Shown here: one piece after another, positions 1 to 8,008 of the stretch
Position numbering within the stretch: the first letter of the stretch is position 1
Layout: each line of letters starts with the position of its first letter
NCBI GenBank assembly: GCA_012520795.1
Contig: JAAYNP010000106.1
Coordinates: 1 to 50,739 of the forward strand
DNA: 50,739 nt
DNA from: Bacillota bacterium
GTDB taxonomy: Bacteria > Bacillota > Limnochordia > Darwinibacteriales > DTU012
Reading direction: 5' to 3'
Notes under the pieces: generated by a model
Seen by the model: only the letters and a program-made list of their open reading frames with translations
The model's database searches: none
Told to the model about the DNA's origin: nothing
Program-made: the position numbers and the translations under genes

Positions 1-1
1 A

Positions 2-247
2 GCCAATCATGATCGCATTCGCCAACAGTTGGCATTCTTGCCAAAAGCCAAGCAGATTCGCGATGTCTATCATAAGATGGACTATCCTTGGCCGGCGCAG
101 GCTATTGGCATTGATGATCAACTACTGCTCAACAGTCTTTTATACGCCAAAGAGTATCGCAATCGATATACTGTCTTTAAATCGGCACATGAACTTGGTG
201 TGTTAGATAAACTAGTTGCACAAGTAATCCAGGACCTCTCGAAGTAA
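2..247 (+). CDS. sn-glycerol-1-phosphate dehydrogenase-like protein, C-terminal fragment
   Basis: Only the last 81 residues are present; the reading frame is open from base 2, so the gene begins before the window. The residues around a GIDDQLLLNSLLYAKEYRNRYT stretch (roughly bases 107-172) resemble the C-terminal helical domain of the EgsA/AraM type of iron-alcohol-dehydrogenase fold enzymes, which reduce dihydroxyacetone phosphate to sn-glycerol-1-phosphate. The NAD- and metal-binding parts lie outside the window, so activity cannot be judged. The stop codon sits inside the terminator hairpin that follows. Other members of the same dehydrogenase superfamily remain possible. Confidence 0.6.
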   Translation, partial: ANHDRIRQQLAFLPKAKQIRDVYHKMDYPWPAQAIGIDDQLLLNSLLYAKEYRNRYTVFKSAHELGVLDKLVAQVIQDLSK

Positions 248-262
248 AAGAGAGGTTTTCCT
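231..262 (+). terminator. Rho-independent terminator overlapping the upstream stop codon
   Basis: Bases 234-240 (ACCTCTC) pair with 250-256 (GAGAGGT) around a 9-base loop, with further A-T and G-T pairs to 231/259, followed by TTTTCCTGTCT. The TAA stop of the upstream gene is in the loop. The T-run is short, so strength is moderate. Confidence 0.6.
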
Positions 263-354
263 GTCTAGGCATCCACCTGCGTGGGCAACACTCAACCGAT
301 CATGAGTTCAAGACAGGAACATATTAAGCGAACTGGGGAAGTAATATAGCTTAT

Positions 355-2661
355 GTGAGAAAGAGCACGAAAGGAAGGGTCGCTATTTTCGATAGGGAGT
401 ATAAGCTGGAAGCACAACGGCTGGAAACCGTTTTACAAATAGTGGAACAGCAGTTAACACAGGCAAGGCAGTATACTCATTCGGCAAAACAGGAGTTGAG
501 AAAGGCGCGGCGTGCGTTATGGGAGGATCTTCAATTCGCCGGAGCCAGTACCAGTTTTGACGATGATGTTAATGCGGTTCAATATCTTGACGAAATGGCC
601 CGGAAAGGCCGTGAGCTTGGAATTCACCGGAATAAGATGCGTAAATTGGAGCTGCTGCGGCAATCGCCTTACTTTGGCCGGATTGATTTTCATGATCATG
701 AATTGGGCACGACCAATCAGGTGTATGTTGGCGTAGCTTCCCTTGTGGATCAGGTAACAGGAGAACATTGGGTCTATGACTGGCGCGCACCAATCAGCAG
801 CCTGTTTTACGATTACGGCATTGGCTCTGCGCAGTATCAAGCGCCCGGCGGAACGGTTAAAGGTGAAATTTTGCTCAAAAGGCAGTACCACATCGAGCAA
901 GGGCGGCTTATATATCTGTTTGACAGCGATTTAACCATCAACGACGATGTGCTGCAGATGACCCTCAGCAAGACTGCTGACAACAAGATGAAGCACATTG
1001 TCTACACCATTCAGCGGGAGCAAAACCAAGCCATCCGCGATGAAACCAACAGAGTTTTGTTTGTCCATGGGCCTGCCGGGTGCGGCAAAACTTCCATCGC
1101 TTTGCATCGGGCTGCCTATCTTTTGTACCGGCACCGGGGCCTTTTGGATGCCAGCGAGATAGTGATTTTCTCACCCAATGACATCTTTGGTGACTACATC
1201 CAGAACGTCCTGCCCGAGCTGGGCGAGGACAATATCCGCGAAGCTACGATGCAGGATTATTTGGAGAAAGAAATCGTACCGGACTGGGATTGGGAAAGCT
1301 ACTACACACAATTGGCATACATCTTGGAGCAGCCACAGGACTCCGACTATACAGTTCGGTTAGGAGCAATTGAATTCAAGTCTTCGGTAGATTTCTACCG
1401 AATGGTGAACCAGTATCTTAAGTATCTGGAAGCCAGCAAATTCCGTTTTACAGACATTGAAGCCTGGGGGAACTTGATTATCTCAGAGCAAGAGTGCAGA
1501 AAGCTGTTCCATGAAACTTACAGCTATCTTCCCATTGTACAGCGGCTGGAAAAGATCCGCAGGCGCATTCTTTACCTGTTAAATCCTATCCGCAAGGATC
1601 GGGTCGCCGCGCTCGTTAGAGCAAAAGCCAACTTGCCCAAACACAAAGGGGATAATGAGCGGGAACTGCAGAAAATCAGTATAGCCGAAGTCAATGAGGA
1701 ACTTGCACCGGTATACGAACAGATCGGCTGTATGCTGGAAATCAACGTGCACCAGCTTTATTGTGATCTGTTTCAATTCCCAGATCAAATAGGTCGCTTT
1801 TTTGATCCCAACCTGTTACCGCCAAACTGGGATCTGATCTGCCAGCTTACTCAAGCCAGCATGGCAGCACAGAAACTCTTGTTCGAAGATGCAGCGCCTT
1901 TGTTATATTTCCAAGGGAAGCTTGTTGGCTGGCAAGAGCTTCCTGCTATCAAACATGTAATTATTGACGAGGCTCAAGACTACTCCCTGTTTCACTATCA
2001 GATCTTTCGCAATATATTTCCACGGGCAGCGTTCACTATTCTCGGCGACCTTAACCAAACAGTCCACCCATATCTCAAGCTAACTGATTTTAACACTGCT
2101 GCCGAAGCCTTTACAGAAGCGGGATATACCTGCAAAATACTGCAGATGACCAAAAGTTATCGTTCCACCATGCAAATTGGCGAGTTTACAAGCAGGCTTT
2201 TGGCAGACAAACAGCAAATAGAATTTGTGGAACGCACAGGAGAGAAACCGAAAGTGATCGCATTTAGCAGAAAAAAAGCTAATCAACTAGCGGAGGTGAT
2301 TGAGGACAGCATTGCCCAGGGGAGCAGGTCTGTGGCGGTAATCTGCAAGACTCAAGCAGAGGCCAAAAAGATAGGCAAGTTGTTGGAAGGTAGAACCAAG
2401 TTCACCCTAATCACCCATGAGACTGGATATTTTCCACCAGGGGTTGTGGTCGTACCGGTATACCTGTCCAAAGGCCTAGAGTTTGATACGGTGATCATTG
2501 CCAATGCAGATCAGGAAATTTACGGCCGCGAATCAGATCGGCAGCTGCTCTATACGGCTTGTACCCGGGCACTGCATCAGCTGTATATCTTCTATGAACA
2601 CCGATTGACTAATTTTATCACTGCCATTGATCGCCACCTTTATGAAAGCGTGGAGGCATAG
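355..2661 (+). CDS. helD: HelD-like superfamily 1 helicase / RNA polymerase recycling ATPase
   Basis: A 768-residue UvrD/Rep-type protein. Residues 1-60 are charged and likely form the long coiled coil that HelD proteins insert into RNA polymerase. Walker A is GPAGCGKTS at residues 239-247, Walker B is DEAQD near 538-542, and later SF1 motifs are visible (GDLNQ, SYRST, KGLEFD and the arginine-finger segment YTACTRALHQL near the C terminus). The long insertion between Walker A and B fits HelD rather than UvrD or PcrA. Known HelD proteins remove stalled RNA polymerase from DNA and help it recycle. The start is GTG at 355 with a weak upstream purine stretch (GGGGAAG). It is followed after 15 bases by the ABC genes, so cotranscription is possible. 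Confidence 0.88.
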   Translation: MRKSTKGRVAIFDREYKLEAQRLETVLQIVEQQLTQARQYTHSAKQELRKARRALWEDLQFAGASTSFDDDVNAVQYLDEMARKGRELGIHRNKMRKLELLRQSPYFGRIDFHDHELGTTNQVYVGVASLVDQVTGEHWVYDWRAPISSLFYDYGIGSAQYQAPGGTVKGEILLKRQYHIEQGRLIYLFDSDLTINDDVLQMTLSKTADNKMKHIVYTIQREQNQAIRDETNRVLFVHGPAGCGKTSIALHRAAYLLYRHRGLLDASEIVIFSPNDIFGDYIQNVLPELGEDNIREATMQDYLEKEIVPDWDWESYYTQLAYILEQPQDSDYTVRLGAIEFKSSVDFYRMVNQYLKYLEASKFRFTDIEAWGNLIISEQECRKLFHETYSYLPIVQRLEKIRRRILYLLNPIRKDRVAALVRAKANLPKHKGDNERELQKISIAEVNEELAPVYEQIGCMLEINVHQLYCDLFQFPDQIGRFFDPNLLPPNWDLICQLTQASMAAQKLLFEDAAPLLYFQGKLVGWQELPAIKHVIIDEAQDYSLFHYQIFRNIFPRAAFTILGDLNQTVHPYLKLTDFNTAAEAFTEAGYTCKILQMTKSYRSTMQIGEFTSRLLADKQQIEFVERTGEKPKVIAFSRKKANQLAEVIEDSIAQGSRSVAVICKTQAEAKKIGKLLEGRTKFTLITHETGYFPPGVVVVPVYLSKGLEFDTVIIANADQEIYGRESDRQLLYTACTRALHQLYIFYEHRLTNFITAIDRHLYESVEA

Positions 2662-2676
2662 GGAAGGAGTGAGAGC

Positions 2677-4995
2677 ATGGATTTTTATCGAGACATCCCT
2701 GAGTATGTGCAAAAGGCAATAGAAACTGAAGGAATCAGCCAGGAACAGATCCGGGCAATCGCTCACACAGATCTTGACCACCAAGGCAACTTCCGCGCTG
2801 CCTGGCATTGTGTTGACGATCGGTCGATCTATATCTTTGCTCAGACTAAACGCAGTCAGGGCCTGCGCAAAGTGGTGCCTTTTGTCCGCAGGCGGGAGAA
2901 GGAGCAGTTCTTTGCGGGAACTGACGAACGGAATTTTACAGCCCAGGTGGAACTGATTGAAAAATATGAGCTGGAAAGCTTAAACCGTGTGCGTTGTGAG
3001 TATTTTGTGGGCAGTATTGCTATTATCACCAAGATTGATGACCAGGAAAGGGTTATCTGCCGCGCATCGAAGGGTAGAGGCGCTGAGTTGAATGCTTTTT
3101 GCCGTGTTGTCAACCATCTGATCGAAAAATCAGGGCACAAACCGGATGAGGACAAGTCGCGCCGGGAGGAGAGATGCCCTAAATGCGGCCGCCTTTATCC
3201 CGATCCTTCTCGCCCGGTGTGCCCAAACTGTATTGACAAGCGCACTTTGTTCAAGCGGGTGCTGGCATTGACACCGAAATATAAAGGGCCGATTACCGCT
3301 ATGGTCACCATCATGATTATCAGTTCGCTGATGGGTTTAGCGCCTCCCTTTATGTCCGGAAGAATTATCATTGATGAGGTGCTGACCAGCGGCGGCAAGT
3401 ACGAGGGAATGATTGGTCAAGCTATCTTGATCACTGTTGCTTTCAGCCTCGTTTCACTTAGCCTGGGTATTCTTCACGGGCGGATTAACTCAGCGGTTAC
3501 TGCGGAAATAATCTATGACTTAAAGAAAATGATCTTTTCAGCAATGCAGAGATTATCGCTCAGTTTTTATAATAAACGGCAAACAGGGTCATTAATGAAC
3601 CGGGTTAACAGCGACGCCTTGGATTTGCAACATTTCTTTCATGACGGCGTGCCTTATTTCATTGTCAACTCTGTTCAGATCATCGGGGTCACCTGCTTAC
3701 TGCTGTTTATGAACTGGCGGTTGACCTTACTAGTGTTTGTGCCCATACCACTGATATTGTTCATTACTTACAAGGTGCTGCCCCATCTGTGGAAGCTCCA
3801 TTCGCGGCGGTGGCGCACTAATGCTGCATTGAATTCTGTGGTCAATGACTCTTTGACCGGTATTCGGGTAGTCAAGGCATTTGGCAAAGAGGATCAGGAA
3901 GTTGAGCGCTTTTCCTCCCACAACGAGCGGGTTTTCAATGTCCAGATGAGTATTGGCAGGCTCAACTCGACGGTGTTCCCTTCAATGGGATTCATCATGG
4001 GCTTGGGGCAGCTGATTATCTGGGGAGTGGGCGGCTGGGATGTGATCTCAGGGCGGACAACCCTAGGGACTCTGATTACTTTCACCGGATACCTTGGCAT
4101 GCTGTATCAGCCGATTCAGCAGATGACCAATATTGTTGACTGGTGGTCCTCCTGTATGAACTCGGCTCAGAGAATCTTTGAAATCATTGACTCGACTGAG
4201 CATTTGCCCTATCCTGAGAAACCGGTGCGGATGCCTCAGATCAAGGGTGAAGTGATCGCCCGCGATGTCGAGTTCAGTTACGAGGAAGGGCGGCCTGTCC
4301 TGCAGGAGATCAACTTCCATGTGGAACCGGGGGAAATGATCGGTTTTGTGGGGCCTTCCGGAGCCGGCAAATCCACCATGATCAATCTCATCGCCCGGTT
4401 GTATGATGTTGATTCAGGAGCGATTACCATTGACGGTGTCAACATCAAGGATATTGCCAAAGACGATCTCCACCGTCAAGTTGGTATGGTTCTTCAAGAA
4501 ACATTTCTCTTCCGTGGATCAATCATGGAAAACATTGCCTATGCCAAGCCGGATGCTACCTCGGAAGAAATCATTCGGGCTACCAAGATTGCCAATGCCC
4601 ATGATTTTATCATGAAGCTGCCCGATGGTTATGAAACGGTAATCGGCCGCAAAGGCCATGACCTTTCTGGAGGAGAAAGGCAGCGGTTGGCAATCGCCCG
4701 GGCGGTGCTGCTGGACCCGAGAATTCTGATTCTCGATGAGGCGACGGCCAATATCGATACCGAAACCGAGCAGCTGATTCAGGAAGCTTTGGAGCAGTTG
4801 GTTGAGGGCAGAACCACCTTTGTGATTGCCCACCGGCTTTCCACTTTGCGCAAGGCCAATCGGCTGTTTGTGTTTGATGAGGGCCGTATTGTCGAGGTTG
4901 GTACCCATGATGAATTAATGGAGCGCAAAGGCGTCTATGAAAAACTGTTCACCACCCAACGCAAGGCTTTGGAACAGACGGCTGTTGGGGGCTAA
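2677..4995 (+). CDS. ABC exporter half-transporter with N-terminal zinc ribbon (partner 1)
   Basis: A 772-residue fused permease-ATPase of the exporter (ABC-B) class. Residues 1-160 form an uncharacterised soluble domain, then a four-cysteine ribbon (C167, C170, C182, C185). About six membrane segments span residues 205-480, and the ATPase has Walker A GPSGAGKST near 559, signature LSGGERQR near 663 and Walker B ILILDEAT near 683 with its catalytic Glu. The ribosome site GGAAGGAGTG precedes the ATG. The gene lies next to a DUF1854 gene and a second half-transporter of the same design, so the two probably form a heterodimer. The substrate is unknown. The family name used for related proteins, cyanophycin metabolism-associated, is recalled from database naming; no cyanophycin gene is in this window. 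Confidence 0.88.
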   Translation: MDFYRDIPEYVQKAIETEGISQEQIRAIAHTDLDHQGNFRAAWHCVDDRSIYIFAQTKRSQGLRKVVPFVRRREKEQFFAGTDERNFTAQVELIEKYELESLNRVRCEYFVGSIAIITKIDDQERVICRASKGRGAELNAFCRVVNHLIEKSGHKPDEDKSRREERCPKCGRLYPDPSRPVCPNCIDKRTLFKRVLALTPKYKGPITAMVTIMIISSLMGLAPPFMSGRIIIDEVLTSGGKYEGMIGQAILITVAFSLVSLSLGILHGRINSAVTAEIIYDLKKMIFSAMQRLSLSFYNKRQTGSLMNRVNSDALDLQHFFHDGVPYFIVNSVQIIGVTCLLLFMNWRLTLLVFVPIPLILFITYKVLPHLWKLHSRRWRTNAALNSVVNDSLTGIRVVKAFGKEDQEVERFSSHNERVFNVQMSIGRLNSTVFPSMGFIMGLGQLIIWGVGGWDVISGRTTLGTLITFTGYLGMLYQPIQQMTNIVDWWSSCMNSAQRIFEIIDSTEHLPYPEKPVRMPQIKGEVIARDVEFSYEEGRPVLQEINFHVEPGEMIGFVGPSGAGKSTMINLIARLYDVDSGAITIDGVNIKDIAKDDLHRQVGMVLQETFLFRGSIMENIAYAKPDATSEEIIRATKIANAHDFIMKLPDGYETVIGRKGHDLSGGERQRLAIARAVLLDPRILILDEATANIDTETEQLIQEALEQLVEGRTTFVIAHRLSTLRKANRLFVFDEGRIVEVGTHDELMERKGVYEKLFTTQRKALEQTAVGG

Positions 4996-5019
4996 AATAG
5001 AGAGGAAATGAGGATCGAT

Positions 5020-5532
5020 ATGGAAGTGGAAGGTTTATCGGCATTAACCAATATTAACTACCTGGATCCAAATGAAGCGGTTTTTGCAACCACAGAAGGT
5101 GGCTTGCTGTCACTCCAATTAGGTGATAAATACTATGGCAAAGTAGATTTGTATCAGGCGTTTCCCTTTTCTCTGGAGTACCAGTATATCTCTGTACGGG
5201 ATGAAAAGGGGGAAGAAATCGGGATCATAAGAGATTTGACAGAGTTTCCGCCTCAGTCCCAAAAAGCGATCAGGACTGAGTTAAGCTGGCGTTATTACGC
5301 TCCGAGAATCACGCGGGTCCTTGATCTTAAAGATGAGTTCGGGCATTTGTATTGGGATGTGGAGACAGACCATGGATTCCGCAAATTTGTAACCAGAGCT
5401 CGCGAGGAAGGGATTAACCCGATTGCTGACTGGCGATTGTTGATTATTGATATGACGGGCAATCGTTATGAGATCGAGGATTATCGCCGCCTTGATGCCA
5501 AAAGTTTGCGATTCCTGGAACCATATATCTAG
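5020..5532 (+). CDS. DUF1854 family protein between two ABC transporter genes
   Basis: A 170-residue soluble protein without membrane segments or cysteine motifs. The central YQAFPFS stretch, the SWRYYAPRITRVL segment and the C-terminal YEIEDYRRLD segment match my recollection of DUF1854, a family usually encoded beside paired ABC exporters. An in-frame ATG at 5008 also exists, but AGAGG lies only two bases from it; GAGG six bases before the ATG at 5020 makes that start more likely. It is 24 bases downstream of the first half-transporter and 14 bases before the second, so the three are almost certainly one operon. The role is unknown; an accessory or regulatory subunit of the exporter is an inference from context. 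Confidence 0.82.
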   Translation: MEVEGLSALTNINYLDPNEAVFATTEGGLLSLQLGDKYYGKVDLYQAFPFSLEYQYISVRDEKGEEIGIIRDLTEFPPQSQKAIRTELSWRYYAPRITRVLDLKDEFGHLYWDVETDHGFRKFVTRAREEGINPIADWRLLIIDMTGNRYEIEDYRRLDAKSLRFLEPYI

Positions 5533-5546
5533 AGAGGTGAAGCTAG

Positions 5547-7766
5547 TTGAGCATCAGGCCGTTACAAGAGCTGGACACAGAGTCAGATTTCGATTTGCCT
5601 ACGGGACTCTTGCCTGATGATGAATCAATTCTGTTTAGGCTGTCGTCCAATCTCACTGCGGATGGGAAAAAAGAGCATGCGGTGGTGGTGATTACCAACC
5701 ACAGACTGCTTAAGTTCACTGTTTACGACGGCAAGCCTGAATTGGAGCAGGAATACAACCTCGATGTGATCAAAAAACTGGAGGTCCAAAACCTGGTTGG
5801 TAACGGACGGCTCCTGATCTGGCTGGAACAAGGATCCTACTGTATTGCCCGTTACACCCTGGAGCATCACCACCAGTATCTAGTGGCTGAAAGATATGTC
5901 AACCGGTATCTTGAAGACCACATTTTGCGGCCGATCGAACCGCTGGAACCGGATACATGCCTGCGCTGCGGCCGGCCATTCCGGCGTAACACTCGGATCT
6001 GCCCGTTTTGTCTGGATAAGCGGCGTATTTTCCTTAGACTATGGGAGGTTATGAAACCGCATACTCCACTGGTTGCAGCGGTAATGGCTGTCTTCTGGCT
6101 GATTTCTGCGGTCAATCTGGTCATTCCCCAGATCGAACGCTATCTGATTGACAGTGTATTAGAACCACAGCTCAATGATATCCGCCTTCTGCTTATATTG
6201 GTAGGTGGCCTTGCTGTGGGCCGTTTGGCAAATATGTTGTTGTCAGTGCTGCGCGGCCGCACCATGGCAAGGCTCAGTGCCAATCTTGGCAAAGATTTAC
6301 GGAATATGGTATACGGCAAAATCCAAGCCCTGTCCCTTAGATTTATCGATCAGAAAAAGACTGGGGATCTGATGAACCGGATCAGCCGGGATACTAACAA
6401 CATCCAATCGTTCATGCAGCGTGAGCTTCCAGAGTTGGTCAATCAGGTGATCATGTTGGTGGCCATGTCCTTCATTTTGCTGTTTACCAATTGGAAACTG
6501 ACACTGCTGGTGATCGTACCAGCTCCAGTCATTGTGTTAGCTCAGAGGATGACATGGGACAGGATTAGAAACATGTACCGCAAGCAGTGGAGCGTTAACG
6601 ATCAGGTCAACTCCCTCTTGCAGGATATTCTCTCAGGGATTCGAGTGGTCAAGGCGTTTGGCGGCGAACAGCGGGAAGTATCTCGATTCTCAGCTTATAC
6701 CCGGGAGTTCGCGGATATCAGTGCCCGTAATGAGAAATCTTTCAACACCTTTTACCCGATTCTTGGTTTCATTATGGGTATCGGTAACTTCCTGATCCTC
6801 TACTTTGGCGGCAAGCTGGTGCTGGGAGAGGATATGCTCATCGGCGAATTATGGCTGTTCACCACCTATGCCAGCCGGATTTACGGACCACTGCGTTTCT
6901 TGACTTCCGTACCGCGTTGGTTCCACAACGCCATGATCTCGGCTGAGCGGATTTTTGAGGTCATTGATCAACAGCCGGATGTGACTGATCGAGAGAAACC
7001 GATTGCCCTTCCCAGACTAAGAAGCAAGATCGAGCTAAAGGATGTGACCTTTGGTTATTACAAATACGAACCGGTGTTGAAGGATATCAACCTGACAATT
7101 AATGAGGGAGAAATGATTGGTCTGGTCGGCCATTCCGGTGCCGGTAAATCAACCTTGATTAATCTGATCTGCCGCTTTTATGATGTTGACGAAGGCGAGA
7201 TTCTGATTGACGGTATCAATATCAAGGATTTAAGGCAAAGGGATCTCCGCAATCAGATAGGTATCGTACTGCAAGACACATTTCTCTTTTCCGGCACTAT
7301 TTGGGAAAACATCGCCTATGCCAAACCTGGGGCAACTGCCGAGGAAATCATCAAGGCTGCCAAGCTTGCCAATGCCCATGATTTCATTGTCAAGTTCCCC
7401 AACGGATATGATACGAAGGTAGGAGAGCGGGGGCAAAGGTTATCCGGCGGTGAACGGCAGCGGATTTCTATTGCCAGGGCTGTACTGCATGATCCTAAAA
7501 TTCTGATTCTGGATGAGGCCACATCGTCTGTAGACAGTCATACGGAACAGCAGATCCAAGAGGCCATTTTGAGATTGGTTGCCAATCGAACCACTATTGC
7601 CATCGCCCACCGGTTGTCAACTTTGCGCTATGCTGATCGTTTGGTAGTTCTTGATCACGGAAGAATAGCAGAGATGGGGACCCATGATGAGCTGATGGAG
7701 GCCAAAGGATCTTATTACCGCCTGGTAGAGGCTCAGAAGGCGTTGGCTGACATGAAGGCTGTCTAG
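5547..7766 (+). CDS. ABC exporter half-transporter with N-terminal PH-like domain and zinc ribbon (partner 2)
   Basis: A 739-residue fused permease-ATPase. The N-terminal 120 residues read like a small beta-rich, PH-like domain, followed by a four-cysteine ribbon (C138, C141, C152, C155) in the same position as in the gene at 2677. Six membrane segments follow, then an ATPase with Walker A GHSGAGKST, signature LSGGERQR and Walker B ILILDEATS, so both nucleotide sites of a predicted heterodimer keep their catalytic Glu. The start is TTG with AGAGAGGTGA upstream. The gene ends three bases before a candidate promoter for the next unit. Confidence 0.88.
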   Translation: MSIRPLQELDTESDFDLPTGLLPDDESILFRLSSNLTADGKKEHAVVVITNHRLLKFTVYDGKPELEQEYNLDVIKKLEVQNLVGNGRLLIWLEQGSYCIARYTLEHHHQYLVAERYVNRYLEDHILRPIEPLEPDTCLRCGRPFRRNTRICPFCLDKRRIFLRLWEVMKPHTPLVAAVMAVFWLISAVNLVIPQIERYLIDSVLEPQLNDIRLLLILVGGLAVGRLANMLLSVLRGRTMARLSANLGKDLRNMVYGKIQALSLRFIDQKKTGDLMNRISRDTNNIQSFMQRELPELVNQVIMLVAMSFILLFTNWKLTLLVIVPAPVIVLAQRMTWDRIRNMYRKQWSVNDQVNSLLQDILSGIRVVKAFGGEQREVSRFSAYTREFADISARNEKSFNTFYPILGFIMGIGNFLILYFGGKLVLGEDMLIGELWLFTTYASRIYGPLRFLTSVPRWFHNAMISAERIFEVIDQQPDVTDREKPIALPRLRSKIELKDVTFGYYKYEPVLKDINLTINEGEMIGLVGHSGAGKSTLINLICRFYDVDEGEILIDGINIKDLRQRDLRNQIGIVLQDTFLFSGTIWENIAYAKPGATAEEIIKAAKLANAHDFIVKFPNGYDTKVGERGQRLSGGERQRISIARAVLHDPKILILDEATSSVDSHTEQQIQEAILRLVANRTTIAIAHRLSTLRYADRLVVLDHGRIAEMGTHDELMEAKGSYYRLVEAQKALADMKAV

Positions 7767-7769
7767 CAG

Positions 7770-7798
7770 TTGACTTTTTCCAAATTGCGTGGTAACCT
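7770..7798 (+). promoter_or_regulatory. Candidate sigma-A promoter for the riboswitch-ATPase unit
   Basis: TTGACT at 7770-7775 and TAACCT at 7793-7798 are separated by 17 bases, directly after the stop codon of the ABC gene. The expected start near 7804 falls at the 5' edge of the aptamer, which would shorten its P1 helix slightly; the true start could be a few bases earlier, or transcripts may read through from upstream. Confidence 0.45.
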
Positions 7799-7799
7799 A

Positions 7800-7901
7800 A
7801 CAAAAAAGGGAGTAACTGGTGTGCTATAGTGCACAGCTTCGCATCAACATCATGGCACAGCTGCCTGGTGCGGAGGCCTGAACGGTCAGTGAGACTTTTT
7901 G
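7800..7901 (+). ncRNA. yybP-ykoY (manganese) riboswitch aptamer
   Basis: The leader shows the conserved pieces of the yybP-ykoY class: an A-run followed by GGGAGTA at 7808-7814, a CATCAACA segment near 7842, and AGTGAGACTTTT near the 3' end. CAAAAAAG (7801-7808) can pair with CTTTTTG (7895-7901) to close P1. The 3' strand of P1 is also the 5' strand of the terminator that follows, so the two structures exclude each other. The class is known to bind Mn2+ and to favour the antiterminated state. The gene downstream is a P-type cation ATPase, a common partner of this class. Confidence 0.8.
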
Positions 7902-7930
7902 CAACTGATGTTGCGAAAAGTCTCTTTTTT
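7891..7930 (+). terminator. Riboswitch-controlled intrinsic terminator
   Basis: GAGACTTTTTGCAAC (7891-7905) pairs with GTTGCGAAAAGTCTC (7910-7924) around a TGAT loop, a 15-bp stem with one G-T pair, followed by six T. It lies 78 bases before the ATPase start codon and shares bases with aptamer helix P1. Confidence 0.88.
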
Positions 7931-8008
7931 ATTATGTTTGCTGTGCTCGGATAGACACGCCGTAAATAGTCAACATTATTGAACACGGCATAACAGGAGG
8001 GAGAGAAA

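Noticed and set aside
2677-7766. Cyanophycin synthesis locus
   Set aside because: The DUF1854-ABC naming suggests it, but no cyanophycin synthetase or cyanophycinase is in the window.
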